DNA from: Brachybacterium massiliense
Lineage (GTDB): Bacteria > Actinomycetota > Actinomycetes > Actinomycetales > Dermabacteraceae
Direction: 5' to 3'
Assembly (NCBI RefSeq): GCF_900184245.1
Contig: NZ_FXXB01000008.1
Span: 558,001 to 622,000 of the forward strand
DNA length: 64,000 nt
In this document: piece after piece, positions 1 to 8,099 of the stretch
How positions within the stretch are numbered: position 1 is the first letter of the stretch
How the letters are laid out: every line of letters starts with the position of its first letter
Program-made: the position numbers and the translations under genes
The notes under the pieces: generated by a model
What the model saw: only the letters and a program-made list of their open reading frames with translations
Told to the model about the DNA's origin: nothing
The model's database searches: none

Positions 1-380
1 TCGGTGAGATCCACACGCAGCAGCGGCACCTCGAGATAGGTCACCGCGCCCTGGGCGCGGAGAAAGGCGTCACGCTCGGAACCCGGCTCCGCCTTGCTCG
101 ACAATGGATTATCGCTGTATTTGCCGAGTTCGTGGAGAAGCGCTGTGCCGTGTCCGCGGCGACGGTGCGCCTCCGCGATCTCGAGCTCCACCAGATCGCG
201 GACGGGATGTGCGGTGTTCGGACCGATGCGGCCCACGCCGATCACCTCGCCGTCGACCTCCAGCACCAGGGCGCGGAAGCCCGCCCGCCACCGATCCGGC
301 TTCAGCCAGCTGAAGCGGTGGCCGTCACGTGCGACGTCGGCCTCGGCGGCGGGGCGGAACCTCCGCGACGGGGTGATCAC
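1..380 (-). CDS. GNAT-family N-acetyltransferase (C-terminus cut by window edge)
   Basis: Reading leftward from a GTG at 380, an open frame of 126 codons runs off the window. It shows the GNAT core: a strand LVLEVDGEVIGVGRIG, then DLVELEIAEAHRRRGHGTALLHEL, where RRRGHGTALL is the acetyl-CoA pyrophosphate-binding R/Q-x-x-G-x-G/A loop. GNAT enzymes move an acetyl group from acetyl-CoA to an amine; the substrate cannot be told. The GTG overlaps the stop of the upstream alcohol dehydrogenase (GAGTGATC), so the two are probably translationally coupled. The 3' end is missing. Confidence 0.75.
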   Translation of the reverse strand, partial: MITPSRRFRPAAEADVARDGHRFSWLKPDRWRAGFRALVLEVDGEVIGVGRIGPNTAHPVRDLVELEIAEAHRRRGHGTALLHELGKYSDNPLSSKAEPGSERDAFLRAQGAVTYLEVPLLRVDLT

Positions 381-1453
381 TCCGCGACGGCGTCCGCGAA
401 GGTGGCGGTGTCGATCACGGCGCGGAAGTGGACCTCTCCGGCGACCACGCGGTCGTAGGCGGCGTCGGCCTCATCGACCCCGATCACCTCGATCTTCGCG
501 ACGATCCCGTGCTCGGCGCAGAAGTCGAGCATCTCCTGGGTCTCGGCGATGCCGCCGATGTTGGAGCCGGCGAGCACCTTGTTGCCGCCGATCAGCGAGC
601 CGAAGCCAACGGGCTGCTTCTCAGGGGGAAGGCCCACGACCGCCATCACGCCGCGGGGCGTAAGCAGGCGCAGGTAGCGGTCCACGTCGATGGAGGCGCT
701 GATCGTGTTGAGGATCAGATCGAACTCGCCGCGATGCTCGCGGAAGAAGTTCTCCTCGGTCGTGGCGAGCACGCGGGTCGCGCCGAGGGCGAGGGCGTCC
801 TGCTCCTTCCTCAGCGAGCGGGAGAGCACGGTGACCTCAGCGCCCATCGCGGCGGCGAGCTGCACACCCATGTGGCCGAGCCCGCCCAGGCCCAGCACGG
901 CCACGCGCTTGGCGCGGCCGTCGACCGTCTCGCCCGCGCCCCAGCGGCGCAGCGGGGCATAGGTGGTGATACCGGCGCACAGCAGGGGTGCGGCGGCGTC
1001 GAACTCGATCGCGTCCGGGATCCGCAGCACGAAGCGCTCGTTGACCACGACCTTCTCGGCGTAACCGCCCTGCGTGATCGTGCCGTCGACGTCCTCGGCG
1101 TTGTACGTGCCCACGTTGCCGTTGAGGCAGTTCTGCTCCTGATCGGCGCGGCACTCCTCGCAGGTGCCGCAGGAGTCCACCATGCAGCCCACGCCCACGC
1201 GGTCGCCGACCTTCCACTCGGTGACATCGGAGCCGACGGCGGAGACGACGCCCGCGATCTCGTGGCCGACGGTCAGCGGGAAGTGCGCCTCGCCCCACTC
1301 GTTGCGGATAGTGTGGATGTCGCTGTGGCAGATGCCGGCGGCCTTGATGTCGATGACCACGTCATCGGCGCGCGGATCGCGGCGCTCGATGGCGGCGACA
1401 CGGAAGGGCTGTTCGGGACCGGACTTCTGCAGGGCCTTGACAGTGATCGGCAT
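377..1453 (-). CDS. Zinc-dependent NAD(P) alcohol dehydrogenase (YahK/AdhC-like, cinnamyl-alcohol dehydrogenase family)
   Basis: A 358-aa medium-chain dehydrogenase. Catalytic zinc ligands are visible as C42 (GICHSDIH) and H64 with its GHE motif; the structural zinc loop has C95, C98, C101 and C109. The Rossmann fingerprint GLGGLGHMG follows near residue 180. Proteins of this subfamily reduce a broad range of aldehydes with NADPH in the cytosol. The ATG at 1453 is preceded by GGAGA/ACCTCC-type ribosome-binding sequence; the frame stays open upstream but that part overlaps thiL and does not resemble the family. The stop overlaps the start of the downstream acetyltransferase. Physiological substrate unknown. 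Confidence 0.9.
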   Translation of the reverse strand: MPITVKALQKSGPEQPFRVAAIERRDPRADDVVIDIKAAGICHSDIHTIRNEWGEAHFPLTVGHEIAGVVSAVGSDVTEWKVGDRVGVGCMVDSCGTCEECRADQEQNCLNGNVGTYNAEDVDGTITQGGYAEKVVVNERFVLRIPDAIEFDAAAPLLCAGITTYAPLRRWGAGETVDGRAKRVAVLGLGGLGHMGVQLAAAMGAEVTVLSRSLRKEQDALALGATRVLATTEENFFREHRGEFDLILNTISASIDVDRYLRLLTPRGVMAVVGLPPEKQPVGFGSLIGGNKVLAGSNIGGIAETQEMLDFCAEHGIVAKIEVIGVDEADAAYDRVVAGEVHFRAVIDTATFADAVAE

Positions 1454-1518
1454 GGAGGTCTCCTCGACAGCTCGGGGGTCTGGAGGCGCGTGCGCGCCGC
1501 CGGACAGCCTAGTGGCGC

Positions 1519-2559
1519 TCAGGAGAAATGGTCGAAGCCCTCTCCATCGATGGACGCGCCGTCCAGGAGCACTCCCGGCGCCTCTGCTCCGCTCGGCAGC
1601 ACCCGTCCGATCGCGCGGAAGCCCTCCGGCAGCGCGTCGGGCGCGAAGGTCGCGAGCATCGCGTGCTCCTCGGCCCCGTGGAGCACCCACTGCCACGGGT
1701 CCTCCTCCAGCTCGGCGGCGAGCGGGGCGAGCGCGTCCACGTCGAGCTCCAGCGCCGCGCGGTCGAGGTCGAGGGTGACCTGCGAGGCGGCGGCGAGGCG
1801 GCCGCCGTCCCGCACCAGCCCGTCGGAGAGGTCCATCATCGCGTGGGCGGCGCGGCCCCCGCCCCAGCCGAGCGAGAGATCCGGCTCGGGGGCGTCGTGC
1901 CAGCGCAGCAGCTGCGCGGCCGACGGGTCCTGGATGCGGTCGAGCATGATCGTGGGGCGTCCGCCCTCCCCCGGGCGTACGAGCACCCGCTGGGCGAGCA
2001 CCAGGGCGAGGCCCGCCGCGGACCGGCCCAGCCGAGGCGCGCCGATCGCGAGGACGTCCCCCGCGCGGGCGCCGGAGCGGGTAAGGGGGCTCTGCTGCTC
2101 GGGCAGGGATCCGACGGCCGTGACCGTGACGGTCAGGTGCTCGGCGCGGCCCAGATCGCCGCCGACGATGCTCGCGCCGTCGGCCTCCGCGCGTGCGGTG
2201 AGCCCGATCGTGAGCTCCTCGAACACGGAGGCGTGCGTCCCCTCCGGGGCGGAGAGCGAGACCACCAGGGCATGGGGGCGGGCACCCATCGCCGCGATGT
2301 CGGCGAGGTTCTGCACCGCCGCCTTGTGGCCGATCCAGCGCGGCGTGGTGGTGTGGCCGAAGAAGTCGTGTCGCTCGACGAGGGTGTCGGTGGTGATCAC
2401 CAGGCGAGGCGAGGGCAGGCGCACCACGGCGGCGTCGTCCCCGGGGCCGAGCTCGACCTCGGGACCGAGCCGGAGGTGCGGGAGCATGCGGGCCAGGAGG
2501 GCGGCCTCGCCGCGCGGGACGGGGTCGCTCGGGACGGCGAGCAGACGGGAGCGGAGCAC
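1519..2559 (-). CDS. thiL: Thiamine-monophosphate kinase ThiL with acquired N-terminus
   Basis: 346 aa. ThiL phosphorylates thiamine monophosphate to the active cofactor thiamine diphosphate in the cytosol. GPGDDAAVV near residue 38 and TTDTLVERHDF near 56 are the Asp-rich metal/ATP motifs; IVGGDLGR and MMDLSDGL match the family. The first ten residues (MLRSRLLAVP) are identical to those of the divergent DUF3515 lipoprotein because the 5' end lies in a perfect 66-bp inverted repeat. Removing the left arm (2531-2596) would join GT to GAGCGACCCC and give a GTG start with protein SDPVPRGEAALLARM, the expected family N-terminus. The present start is a GTG six bases after TAGGCT (leaderless type). 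The enzyme core is intact, so function is probably retained. Confidence 0.92.
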   Translation of the reverse strand: MLRSRLLAVPSDPVPRGEAALLARMLPHLRLGPEVELGPGDDAAVVRLPSPRLVITTDTLVERHDFFGHTTTPRWIGHKAAVQNLADIAAMGARPHALVVSLSAPEGTHASVFEELTIGLTARAEADGASIVGGDLGRAEHLTVTVTAVGSLPEQQSPLTRSGARAGDVLAIGAPRLGRSAAGLALVLAQRVLVRPGEGGRPTIMLDRIQDPSAAQLLRWHDAPEPDLSLGWGGGRAAHAMMDLSDGLVRDGGRLAAASQVTLDLDRAALELDVDALAPLAAELEEDPWQWVLHGAEEHAMLATFAPDALPEGFRAIGRVLPSGAEAPGVLLDGASIDGEGFDHFS

Positions 2560-2596
2560 GCCGAGAGCCTACCGGTCGGGCACACTGGGAGCATGG
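2531..2596. repeat. Left arm of perfect 66-bp inverted repeat (probable inserted copy)
   Basis: This stretch is the exact reverse complement of 2623-2688; the arms are separated by 26 nt (2597-2622). It carries, reading leftward, the TAGGCT hexamer, the GTG start and 29 nt of coding sequence of thiL. I judge it to be the newer copy, because deleting it recreates a plausible native thiL start. Confidence 0.95.
2566..2571 (-). promoter_or_regulatory. Duplicated leaderless-type -10 element of thiL
   Basis: TAGGCT six bases before the thiL GTG. It is an identical inverted copy of the DUF3515 promoter hexamer at 2648-2653. Confidence 0.5.
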
Positions 2597-2622
2597 ACCG
2601 GGATCGTGGGGGAAGTCGCCTG

Positions 2623-2688
2623 CCATGCTCCCAGTGTGCCCGACCGGTAGGCTCTCGGCGTGCTCCGCTCCCGTCTGCTCGCCGTCCC
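2623..2688. repeat. Right arm of perfect 66-bp inverted repeat (probable original)
   Basis: Contains the -10 hexamer, GTG start and first codons of the DUF3515 lipoprotein. Because these encode a sensible signal-peptide start (MLRSRLLAVPAAALMAVG), this arm is probably the ancestral copy. Confidence 0.95.
2648..2653 (+). promoter_or_regulatory. Leaderless-type -10 element of DUF3515 gene
   Basis: TAGGCT, then six bases (CTCGGC), then the GTG start: the recurring leaderless layout of this window. Confidence 0.5.
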
Positions 2689-3151
2689 CGCCGCCGCTCT
2701 GATGGCCGTGGGCCTGGTCTCCTGCGGCACCGTGCAGGTGCCGGCCGGTCCCGAGGCCGCGCACCCCGTGTGCGCGGACGTGATCCTCGGCGCACCGCCG
2801 GAGGTGCTCGGCATGGAGCGGCAGGAGACCTCGAGCCAGGGCACCGCCGCCTGGGGCGACGGCGAGGACACCGTGGTGATGCGCTGCGGCGTGACCCCGC
2901 CCGGGCCCACCACGGACATGTGCACCCGCCTGGCCGACGGTCAGGGGCTCGAGGTGGACTGGATCGTGCGCGAGCTCGAGGACGGGGTGTTCCTGTACAC
3001 CACCTACGGCCGCGAGCCCGCGATCGACGTCACGGTGCCGCGCTCGGCCAGCCCGGATCAGCCCTCGGGCGCGGCCATCGACCTCGCCCAGGTGGTCACC
3101 CGCAACATCGAGGCGACCGAGCACTGCGTGGGCCCCGGCGACGAGGTGTGA
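2660..3151 (+). CDS. DUF3515-family lipoprotein
   Basis: 163 aa. Residues 1-22 form a lipoprotein signal peptide: MLRSRLLAVP, a hydrophobic core, and lipobox LVSC with C22 as the lipidated residue. The mature part contains paired cysteines (CADVILG, MRCGV, DMC, EHC) typical of a small disulfide-rich extracytoplasmic domain. DUF3515 proteins of unknown function are regularly found between ddl and thiL in actinobacteria, which matches the position here. Start is GTG after TAGGCT-N6. The first codons lie in the 66-bp inverted repeat. Confidence 0.8.
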   Translation: MLRSRLLAVPAAALMAVGLVSCGTVQVPAGPEAAHPVCADVILGAPPEVLGMERQETSSQGTAAWGDGEDTVVMRCGVTPPGPTTDMCTRLADGQGLEVDWIVRELEDGVFLYTTYGREPAIDVTVPRSASPDQPSGAAIDLAQVVTRNIEATEHCVGPGDEV

Positions 3152-3167
3152 GCAGGAGCAGGACCGC

Positions 3168-4283
3168 TCAGCGGGGGCCGAGGCGCCGCGTGCGCGCCCG
3201 GTCGATCAGCTCGGCGATGAGATCCGGGTAGCGCAGGCCCATGTTCTCCCACAGCACCGGGAACATCGAGTACGGGGTGAAGCCGGGCATGGTGTTGACC
3301 TCGTTGATCAGCACCCGCTGGTCACGGGTGACGAACATGTCCACCCTCGCGAGCCCTTCGAGGCCCAGCGCCGTGAAGGCGCGCGAGGCCGTCTCGCGGA
3401 TCTCCTCGAGCAGCCCGTCGGGCAGTGCGACGGGGACGTCGATGCTCACGGTGCCCTTGCCGAAGTACTTCGCCTCGTAGTCGTAGAACTCGAGATCGTC
3501 CCCGACCTTCACCTCGCCGGGGAGCGTGGTACCCGGCTCCTGGCCGTCGCGTCCCTGCAGCACGCCGCACTCGACCTCACGGGCATCCAGCCCCTCCTCG
3601 ACGAGCACCTTGGGATCCTCGGCGAAGGCGTCCTTCATCGCGGCCTCGAGCTGGGAGGGGTCGTTCACGCGGGTCACCCCGAGGCTCGAGCCGGCGCGCG
3701 CGGGCTTGACGAACCAGGGCAGCGGATGATGCTTGCGCAGGTGGGCGAGGACGCGATGGGACTCCGCCGCCCAACGGTCCTCGTGGATCACGATGCCGGG
3801 GGCGCATTCGAGGCCAGCGGCGCGCAGCACGAGCTTGGTCGCCGCCTTGTCCATGGCGGTGGCGGAGGCGAGCACGCCGCTGCCCACGTAGGGGATGTCG
3901 AGCATCTCGAGCATGCCTTGGACGGTGCCGTCCTCGCCGTAGGAGCCGTGCAGCAGCGGCCAGACGACGTCGACATCGGCGAGATCGTGGACGGCGCCGT
4001 CGCGGAGCGTGCGCAGCGTGATCGGCTCGCCCGGGCGGTGACGGACATCCGGCAGCAGCACCTCATCGCCGGCCGACGCGACCTCGGGGGCGCGGCCGTC
4101 CACGAGGGTCCAGTCGCTCGGGTCGTCGGAGACGTGGAGCCAGCGGCCCTCGCGGGTGATGCCGATCGCGACGACGTCGAAGCGCTCGCGATCGATCGCG
4201 GCGAGGATGCCGCCGGCGGTCACGCACGAGATGCCGTGCTCGCCGCTGCGGCCGCCGAACAGGAGGGCGACGGTGGTGCTCAT
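3168..4283 (-). CDS. ddl: D-alanine--D-alanine ligase
   Basis: 371 aa ATP-grasp enzyme joining two D-alanines for peptidoglycan precursors. Seen: LLFGGRSGEHGISC at the N-terminus, PYVGSGVLASATAMDK, the glycine-rich KPARAGSSLGV loop, and the metal-binding INEVNTMPGFTPYSMFP near the C-terminus. I chose the ATG at 4283 because it begins directly before the family's first strand and has TATCCT six bases upstream. A GTG at 4310 overlapping the gpsA stop (GAGTGAGC) would add nine residues and couple translation to gpsA; both may be used. Confidence 0.95.
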   Translation of the reverse strand: MSTTVALLFGGRSGEHGISCVTAGGILAAIDRERFDVVAIGITREGRWLHVSDDPSDWTLVDGRAPEVASAGDEVLLPDVRHRPGEPITLRTLRDGAVHDLADVDVVWPLLHGSYGEDGTVQGMLEMLDIPYVGSGVLASATAMDKAATKLVLRAAGLECAPGIVIHEDRWAAESHRVLAHLRKHHPLPWFVKPARAGSSLGVTRVNDPSQLEAAMKDAFAEDPKVLVEEGLDAREVECGVLQGRDGQEPGTTLPGEVKVGDDLEFYDYEAKYFGKGTVSIDVPVALPDGLLEEIRETASRAFTALGLEGLARVDMFVTRDQRVLINEVNTMPGFTPYSMFPVLWENMGLRYPDLIAELIDRARTRRLGPR

Positions 4284-4306
4284 GGGCCAAGGATATTCAC
4301 GGAAGC

Positions 4307-5305
4307 TCACTCCGGGCGCACGGAGCGCGCCAGCAGGGCCGAGGTGACCTTGACGATACGTGCGCCGTGATCCACGACCTCCACCACGGCGCGCGTGATG
4401 GGCATGTCCACCCCCAGCTGCCCGGCGAGCTCCGCGACAGCGCGCGCGGTCGCGACGCCCTCGGCGGTCTGCCCCACCTCGGTCGCGGCGGCGTCGACAT
4501 CGAGCCCGCGGCCCAGGGCCAGGCCCAGCCGGTGGTTGCGGCTCAGCGGCGAGGAGCAGGTCGCGACGAGGTCGCCCATGCCCGCGAGTCCCGAGAAGGT
4601 CTCACGCCGACCCCCGAGCGCCACGCCCAGGCGGGTGATCTCCGCAAGGCCCCGGGTGATCAGGGAGGCGGTGGTGTTGTGTCCGTGACCCAGCCCGACC
4701 GCAGCGCCGACGGCGATCGCGATGACGTTCTTCACGCTGCCGGCGATCTCGACGCCGATGACGTCGGTCGAGGTGTAGGTGCGCAGGTAGGGGGCGCGGG
4801 CCCAGCCGGCCATCGTCTCCGCGAGCTCCTGCGAGGGCGCGGCGACCACGCTCGCGCACGGCCTGCGCTCGAGGATCTCGGCGGAGAGGTTCGGGCCCGA
4901 GAGCACGCCCACGAGCTCGGGCACCGCTCCCCCGGCCTGGACCAGGATCTCGCTGATGCGGGCATCGGTGCCGCGCTCGATGCCCTTGGTCAGGGAGAGC
5001 ACCGGCACAGCGGGAAGAGCCAGCCACGGCGCGAGGGTCGCGCGCATGGACTGCGCTGGGATCGCGACCACCACGCCGTCGGCGCCCTCGAGCGCCTCCT
5101 GCACGTCGGAGGTGGCGTGCAGGCCGGCGGGCAGCTCGTGCTCGCCGAGGTAGGTGCTGTTGCGGTGCTGCTCGCGGATCTCGCGGGCGATCTCCTCACG
5201 GCGGGCCCAGAGGGTCACCTCGGCCCCGCCGTCGAGGAGCACCTGCGCGAAGGTGGTGCCCCAGCTGCCGGCGCCCAGCACTGCGAGTCGGGTGGTGGAG
5301 GTCAT
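4307..5305 (-). CDS. gpsA: Glycerol-3-phosphate dehydrogenase [NAD(P)+]
   Basis: 332 aa. GpsA reduces dihydroxyacetone phosphate to sn-glycerol 3-phosphate, the backbone for phospholipids. The N-terminal dinucleotide motif is VLGAGSWGTTFA (about residues 9-20); LSGPNLSAEI, the catalytic lysine in AGSVKNVIAIAVG and the LAGMGDLVATC segment match the family. The start ATG overlaps the plsC stop (ATGA), giving a coupled plsC-gpsA pair that supplies and uses glycerol 3-phosphate. Confidence 0.95.
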   Translation of the reverse strand: MTSTTRLAVLGAGSWGTTFAQVLLDGGAEVTLWARREEIAREIREQHRNSTYLGEHELPAGLHATSDVQEALEGADGVVVAIPAQSMRATLAPWLALPAVPVLSLTKGIERGTDARISEILVQAGGAVPELVGVLSGPNLSAEILERRPCASVVAAPSQELAETMAGWARAPYLRTYTSTDVIGVEIAGSVKNVIAIAVGAAVGLGHGHNTTASLITRGLAEITRLGVALGGRRETFSGLAGMGDLVATCSSPLSRNHRLGLALGRGLDVDAAATEVGQTAEGVATARAVAELAGQLGVDMPITRAVVEVVDHGARIVKVTSALLARSVRPE

Positions 5306-6102
5306 GAGGTCTGCTTCCAGGCGATGTATCCGGGCTGCGGCCTGCCCACCTCAGGGCGGTGGGCGTCCCGGCGGCCGTCGTGGAGGGTGGTGGGCGGCTG
5401 CTGGCCCCGCAGCTCGCCCAGGAGAGCGGCGATCCGCCCCATCAGGTCCTCGGTGACGCGCACCGCGGCCTGGTGGACCGTCTCGCCCTCCTGGACCGAG
5501 ACGGTGTACGGCGCGCCGACGAGCATCTGCACACGGCGCCCGGGGCGGGGCCGCGGCAGCGGGGAGCCGACGGGCCACAGCGCGCGGCCGCCCCAGGCCG
5601 CGATCGGCAGCAGGGGCGCGCCGGTCTCGAGGGCGAGACGGGCCGCTCCCAGGCGCGCCTGCATGGGCCACAGCTCGCGGTCGCGGGTGTACGTGCCCTC
5701 GGGGAAGAGCATGATCAGCTCGCCGCGCTCGAGGGCCTCGCGGGCCGAGGCGAGGGCGTCGCGGCTGCGGGAGGTGCCGCGGTGGACGGGGATCTGGCGG
5801 GCGGCGCGCAGGATCCGGCCCAGCACGGGGATGCGGAACAGGGAGTCCTTGGCCAGGAAGCGCGGCGCGATGCCGCCGGCCTGCAGCAGATGGCCGTAGC
5901 CGAAGGGATCGAAGGCGCTGAGGTGGTTGCCGCACGCGATCACAGGACCGGACTGCGGCAGGTTCTCGGTGCCCCGCCAGCGGGGCCTCGACAACAGGGT
6001 GAGCAGCGGTCGCAGCGGGAGCTGGGCGAGGCCGATGATCGGCCCGGCGCGGCGCGCGGGGACCCTCGCGGCACCGATGTCCCAGCTGCGCAGCAGGGAC
6101 AT
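5302..6102 (-). CDS. plsC: 1-acyl-sn-glycerol-3-phosphate acyltransferase (PlsC family)
   Basis: 266 aa. Acylates lysophosphatidate to phosphatidate at the membrane. The catalytic HX4D motif is NHLSAFDP (H60-D65) and the substrate-binding motif is FPEGTYTR (about 133-140); a weak hydrophobic N-terminal stretch precedes them. The C-terminus after residue 220 is polar and probably disordered. Start ATG overlaps the stop of the upstream gene by one base; stop overlaps gpsA. Confidence 0.9.
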   Translation of the reverse strand: MSLLRSWDIGAARVPARRAGPIIGLAQLPLRPLLTLLSRPRWRGTENLPQSGPVIACGNHLSAFDPFGYGHLLQAGGIAPRFLAKDSLFRIPVLGRILRAARQIPVHRGTSRSRDALASAREALERGELIMLFPEGTYTRDRELWPMQARLGAARLALETGAPLLPIAAWGGRALWPVGSPLPRPRPGRRVQMLVGAPYTVSVQEGETVHQAAVRVTEDLMGRIAALLGELRGQQPPTTLHDGRRDAHRPEVGRPQPGYIAWKQTS

Positions 6103-6683
6103 CAGCGCTCGGCCGAGGAGCCCCGGCCCAGGGCTCTGCGGGAGACCTGCCCCGTCAACGATGCGGCGCCCGGATCGCCCACCAGGGAGCGACGGCGCAG
6201 CGTGGTGGGAGCACGACGGGCCAGGGTGTTCACGGCCGCGGCATGCATCAGGCGGCGCGGGGCGAAGGCCAGGCGGCCGCGCACCGAGAGGTACTTCACC
6301 GCGGTGGTCACCTGCAGCAGCTCGCCGCCCGGCAGCAGCGCGACGCCGATGCGCACCGCAAGCTTGTCGTCGTCGTCGATGATCAGCGCCTCGGAGCCGA
6401 GCACCTCGTCGGCGACGAACTCCTTCTCCGGCGGGGGCACCATGTCGAACAGACGGATCGCCTCGTCGCGCAGCGCCCGCAGCCCGCGGGAAGCCAGCGG
6501 GATGTTCTCGTGGGAGAAGATCGCGTCGGCCCAGAGCCGGGGGTCCTGCTCCTCGACACCGCGGGTGGGGACGATCACCACGTCGCAGTAGTCGGGGATC
6601 GGGATGTCGCGCAGGGCAAGGGAGCCGGCCGCCCCGCCCACCGGGCCCGGCACCGGATCGCCGAAGAGACCCTCGGTGCTCAT
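6102..6683 (-). CDS. DUF2867-like protein
   Basis: 193 aa, no signal peptide. The pattern WADAIFS, a leucine-rich LRALRDEAIRLFDM, DEVLGSEALIIDDDDKLAVRIGV and a C-terminal LAFAPRRLMHAAAVNTLARRA resembles DUF2867 proteins, whose function is unknown. The ATG is embedded in the murA stop (ATGA) and preceded by GGGAGGAGT, so it is translated within the murA-plsC-gpsA-ddl transcription unit. The family call rests on pattern recognition only. Confidence 0.6.
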   Translation of the reverse strand: MSTEGLFGDPVPGPVGGAAGSLALRDIPIPDYCDVVIVPTRGVEEQDPRLWADAIFSHENIPLASRGLRALRDEAIRLFDMVPPPEKEFVADEVLGSEALIIDDDDKLAVRIGVALLPGGELLQVTTAVKYLSVRGRLAFAPRRLMHAAAVNTLARRAPTTLRRRSLVGDPGAASLTGQVSRRALGRGSSAER

Positions 6684-8002
6684 CGGGACTCCTCCCAGAA
6701 CTCCGCCCCCAGAGCGCCGAGCTTGTCGCGGAAGGACTCGTAGCCGCGATCGATCAGGTCGATGCCGCGGATGGTGGAAACTCCCTCCGCGCCGAGCGCC
6801 GCGATCAGGTAGGAGAAGCCGCCGCGGAGGTCCGGGACGGTGATGTCCGCGCCGTGCAGCGCGGTGGGGCCCGAGACCACGGCGGAGTGGTTGTAGTTGG
6901 AGCGGCCGAAGCGGCAGCTCGAACCGCCCAGGCACTCCCGGTACACCTGGATGTGGGCGCCCATGTCGCCCAGCGCCGAGGTGAAGCCGAGACGGTTCTC
7001 GTAGACGGTCTCGTGGAGGATGGAGATGCCGTCGGCCTGGGTCAGCGCGACTACCAGCGGCTGCTGCCAGTCGGTCATGAAGCCGGGGTGCACGTCGGTC
7101 TCCAGCGCGATCGCCTTCAGCGGGGTGCCCGGGTGGAAGAAGCGGATCCCGTCCTCGCGGATCTCCATCCCTCCCCCGACCTTGCGGAAGACGTTCAGGA
7201 AGGTCGCCATCGGCTTCTGCTCGGCGCCGCGCACGAAGACTGAGCCCTTGGTGACCAGCGCCGCGCAGGCCCAGGAGCCGGCCTCGATGCGATCCGAGAG
7301 CGCGGTGTGCTCGTAGCCGGAGAGCCGGTCCACGCCCTCGATCGTGATGGTGCGGTCGGTCTGCAGCGAGATCAGCGCGCCCATCTTCTGCAGCACGGCG
7401 ATGAGGTCCTCGATCTCCGGCTCGACCGCGGCGTTGGTGAGCTCCGTGACGCCCTGGGCGCGCACGGCCGTCAGCAGCACCTGCTCGGTCGCCCCGACGC
7501 TCGGGTACTCGAGATGGATCTTGGTGCCGCGCAGGCCGTTGGGCGCGGTGATGTAGATGCCCATCTCGCGCTTGTCGACCACGGCGCCGAAGCTGCGCAG
7601 CACATCGAGGTGGTAGTTGATCGGCCGGTCGCCGATGCGGCATCCGCCGAGGTCGGGGATGATCGCCTCGCCCAGGCGGTGCAGCAGCGGCCCGCAGAAC
7701 AGGATCGGGATGCGGGAGCTGCCCGCATGCGCGTCGATATCCGCCACATGGGCGCGCTCGACGTTCGAGGGATCCAGCTGCAGCGTGCCGCCGGCGACGT
7801 CGTGCTCGATCTTCACGCCGTGGATGGACAGCAGGTTCGAGACGATCCGCACGTCGGAGATGTCCGGCACCGAGCGCAGCACGCTGGGGTCCTCGCCCAG
7901 CAGTGCGGCGACCATCGCCTTCGAGACCAGGTTCTTCGCCCCGCGGACGGTGATCTCACCGTCCAGGGGACGTCCTCCGCGCACATGGAATGTCGAACTC
8001 AT
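6680..8002 (-). CDS. murA: UDP-N-acetylglucosamine 1-carboxyvinyltransferase MurA
   Basis: 440 aa. First committed step of peptidoglycan synthesis: enolpyruvyl transfer from phosphoenolpyruvate to UDP-GlcNAc. Lysine 23 in RGAKN and the catalytic cysteine C121 in DLGGCRIGDRP are present; a Cys at this position makes it fosfomycin-sensitive in most species. RGGFSYLIAALGAEG and the terminal DKLGALGAEF fit the inside-out barrel fold. AAGGACACC precedes the ATG. First gene of the envelope unit murA-DUF2867-plsC-gpsA-ddl. Confidence 0.96.
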   Translation of the reverse strand: MSSTFHVRGGRPLDGEITVRGAKNLVSKAMVAALLGEDPSVLRSVPDISDVRIVSNLLSIHGVKIEHDVAGGTLQLDPSNVERAHVADIDAHAGSSRIPILFCGPLLHRLGEAIIPDLGGCRIGDRPINYHLDVLRSFGAVVDKREMGIYITAPNGLRGTKIHLEYPSVGATEQVLLTAVRAQGVTELTNAAVEPEIEDLIAVLQKMGALISLQTDRTITIEGVDRLSGYEHTALSDRIEAGSWACAALVTKGSVFVRGAEQKPMATFLNVFRKVGGGMEIREDGIRFFHPGTPLKAIALETDVHPGFMTDWQQPLVVALTQADGISILHETVYENRLGFTSALGDMGAHIQVYRECLGGSSCRFGRSNYNHSAVVSGPTALHGADITVPDLRGGFSYLIAALGAEGVSTIRGIDLIDRGYESFRDKLGALGAEFWEESR

Positions 8003-8067
8003 GGTGTCCTTGCCCTCGAGGGTCAGGCGTCATCGGCGCCCGTCACTGACCGGGTCACCATACCGGA

Positions 8068-8095
8068 GCGACCTGCTCGCGCCCCGGCAGGTCGC
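8068..8095 (-). terminator. Hairpin after leuD
   Basis: Nine-base perfect stem GCGACCTGC/GCAGGTCGC just downstream of the leuD stop. No clear U tract, so a weak or Rho-assisted terminator. Confidence 0.45.
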
Positions 8096-8099
8096 CGCG

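Noticed and set aside
1485-1498. Palindrome GGCGCG-TG-CGCGCC between thiL and the alcohol dehydrogenase
   Set aside because: Short and of a kind expected by chance in very GC-rich DNA; no T tract.
428-2650. 740-codon plus-strand frame opposite the alcohol dehydrogenase and thiL
   Set aside because: No motif and no ribosome-binding site; a shadow of two well-supported genes.
2594-3231. Plus-strand frame starting at the ATG inside the inverted repeat (MDRDRGGSRL...)
   Set aside because: It arises from the duplicated arm and overlaps the DUF3515 lipoprotein in another frame; the lipoprotein has a signal peptide and lipobox.
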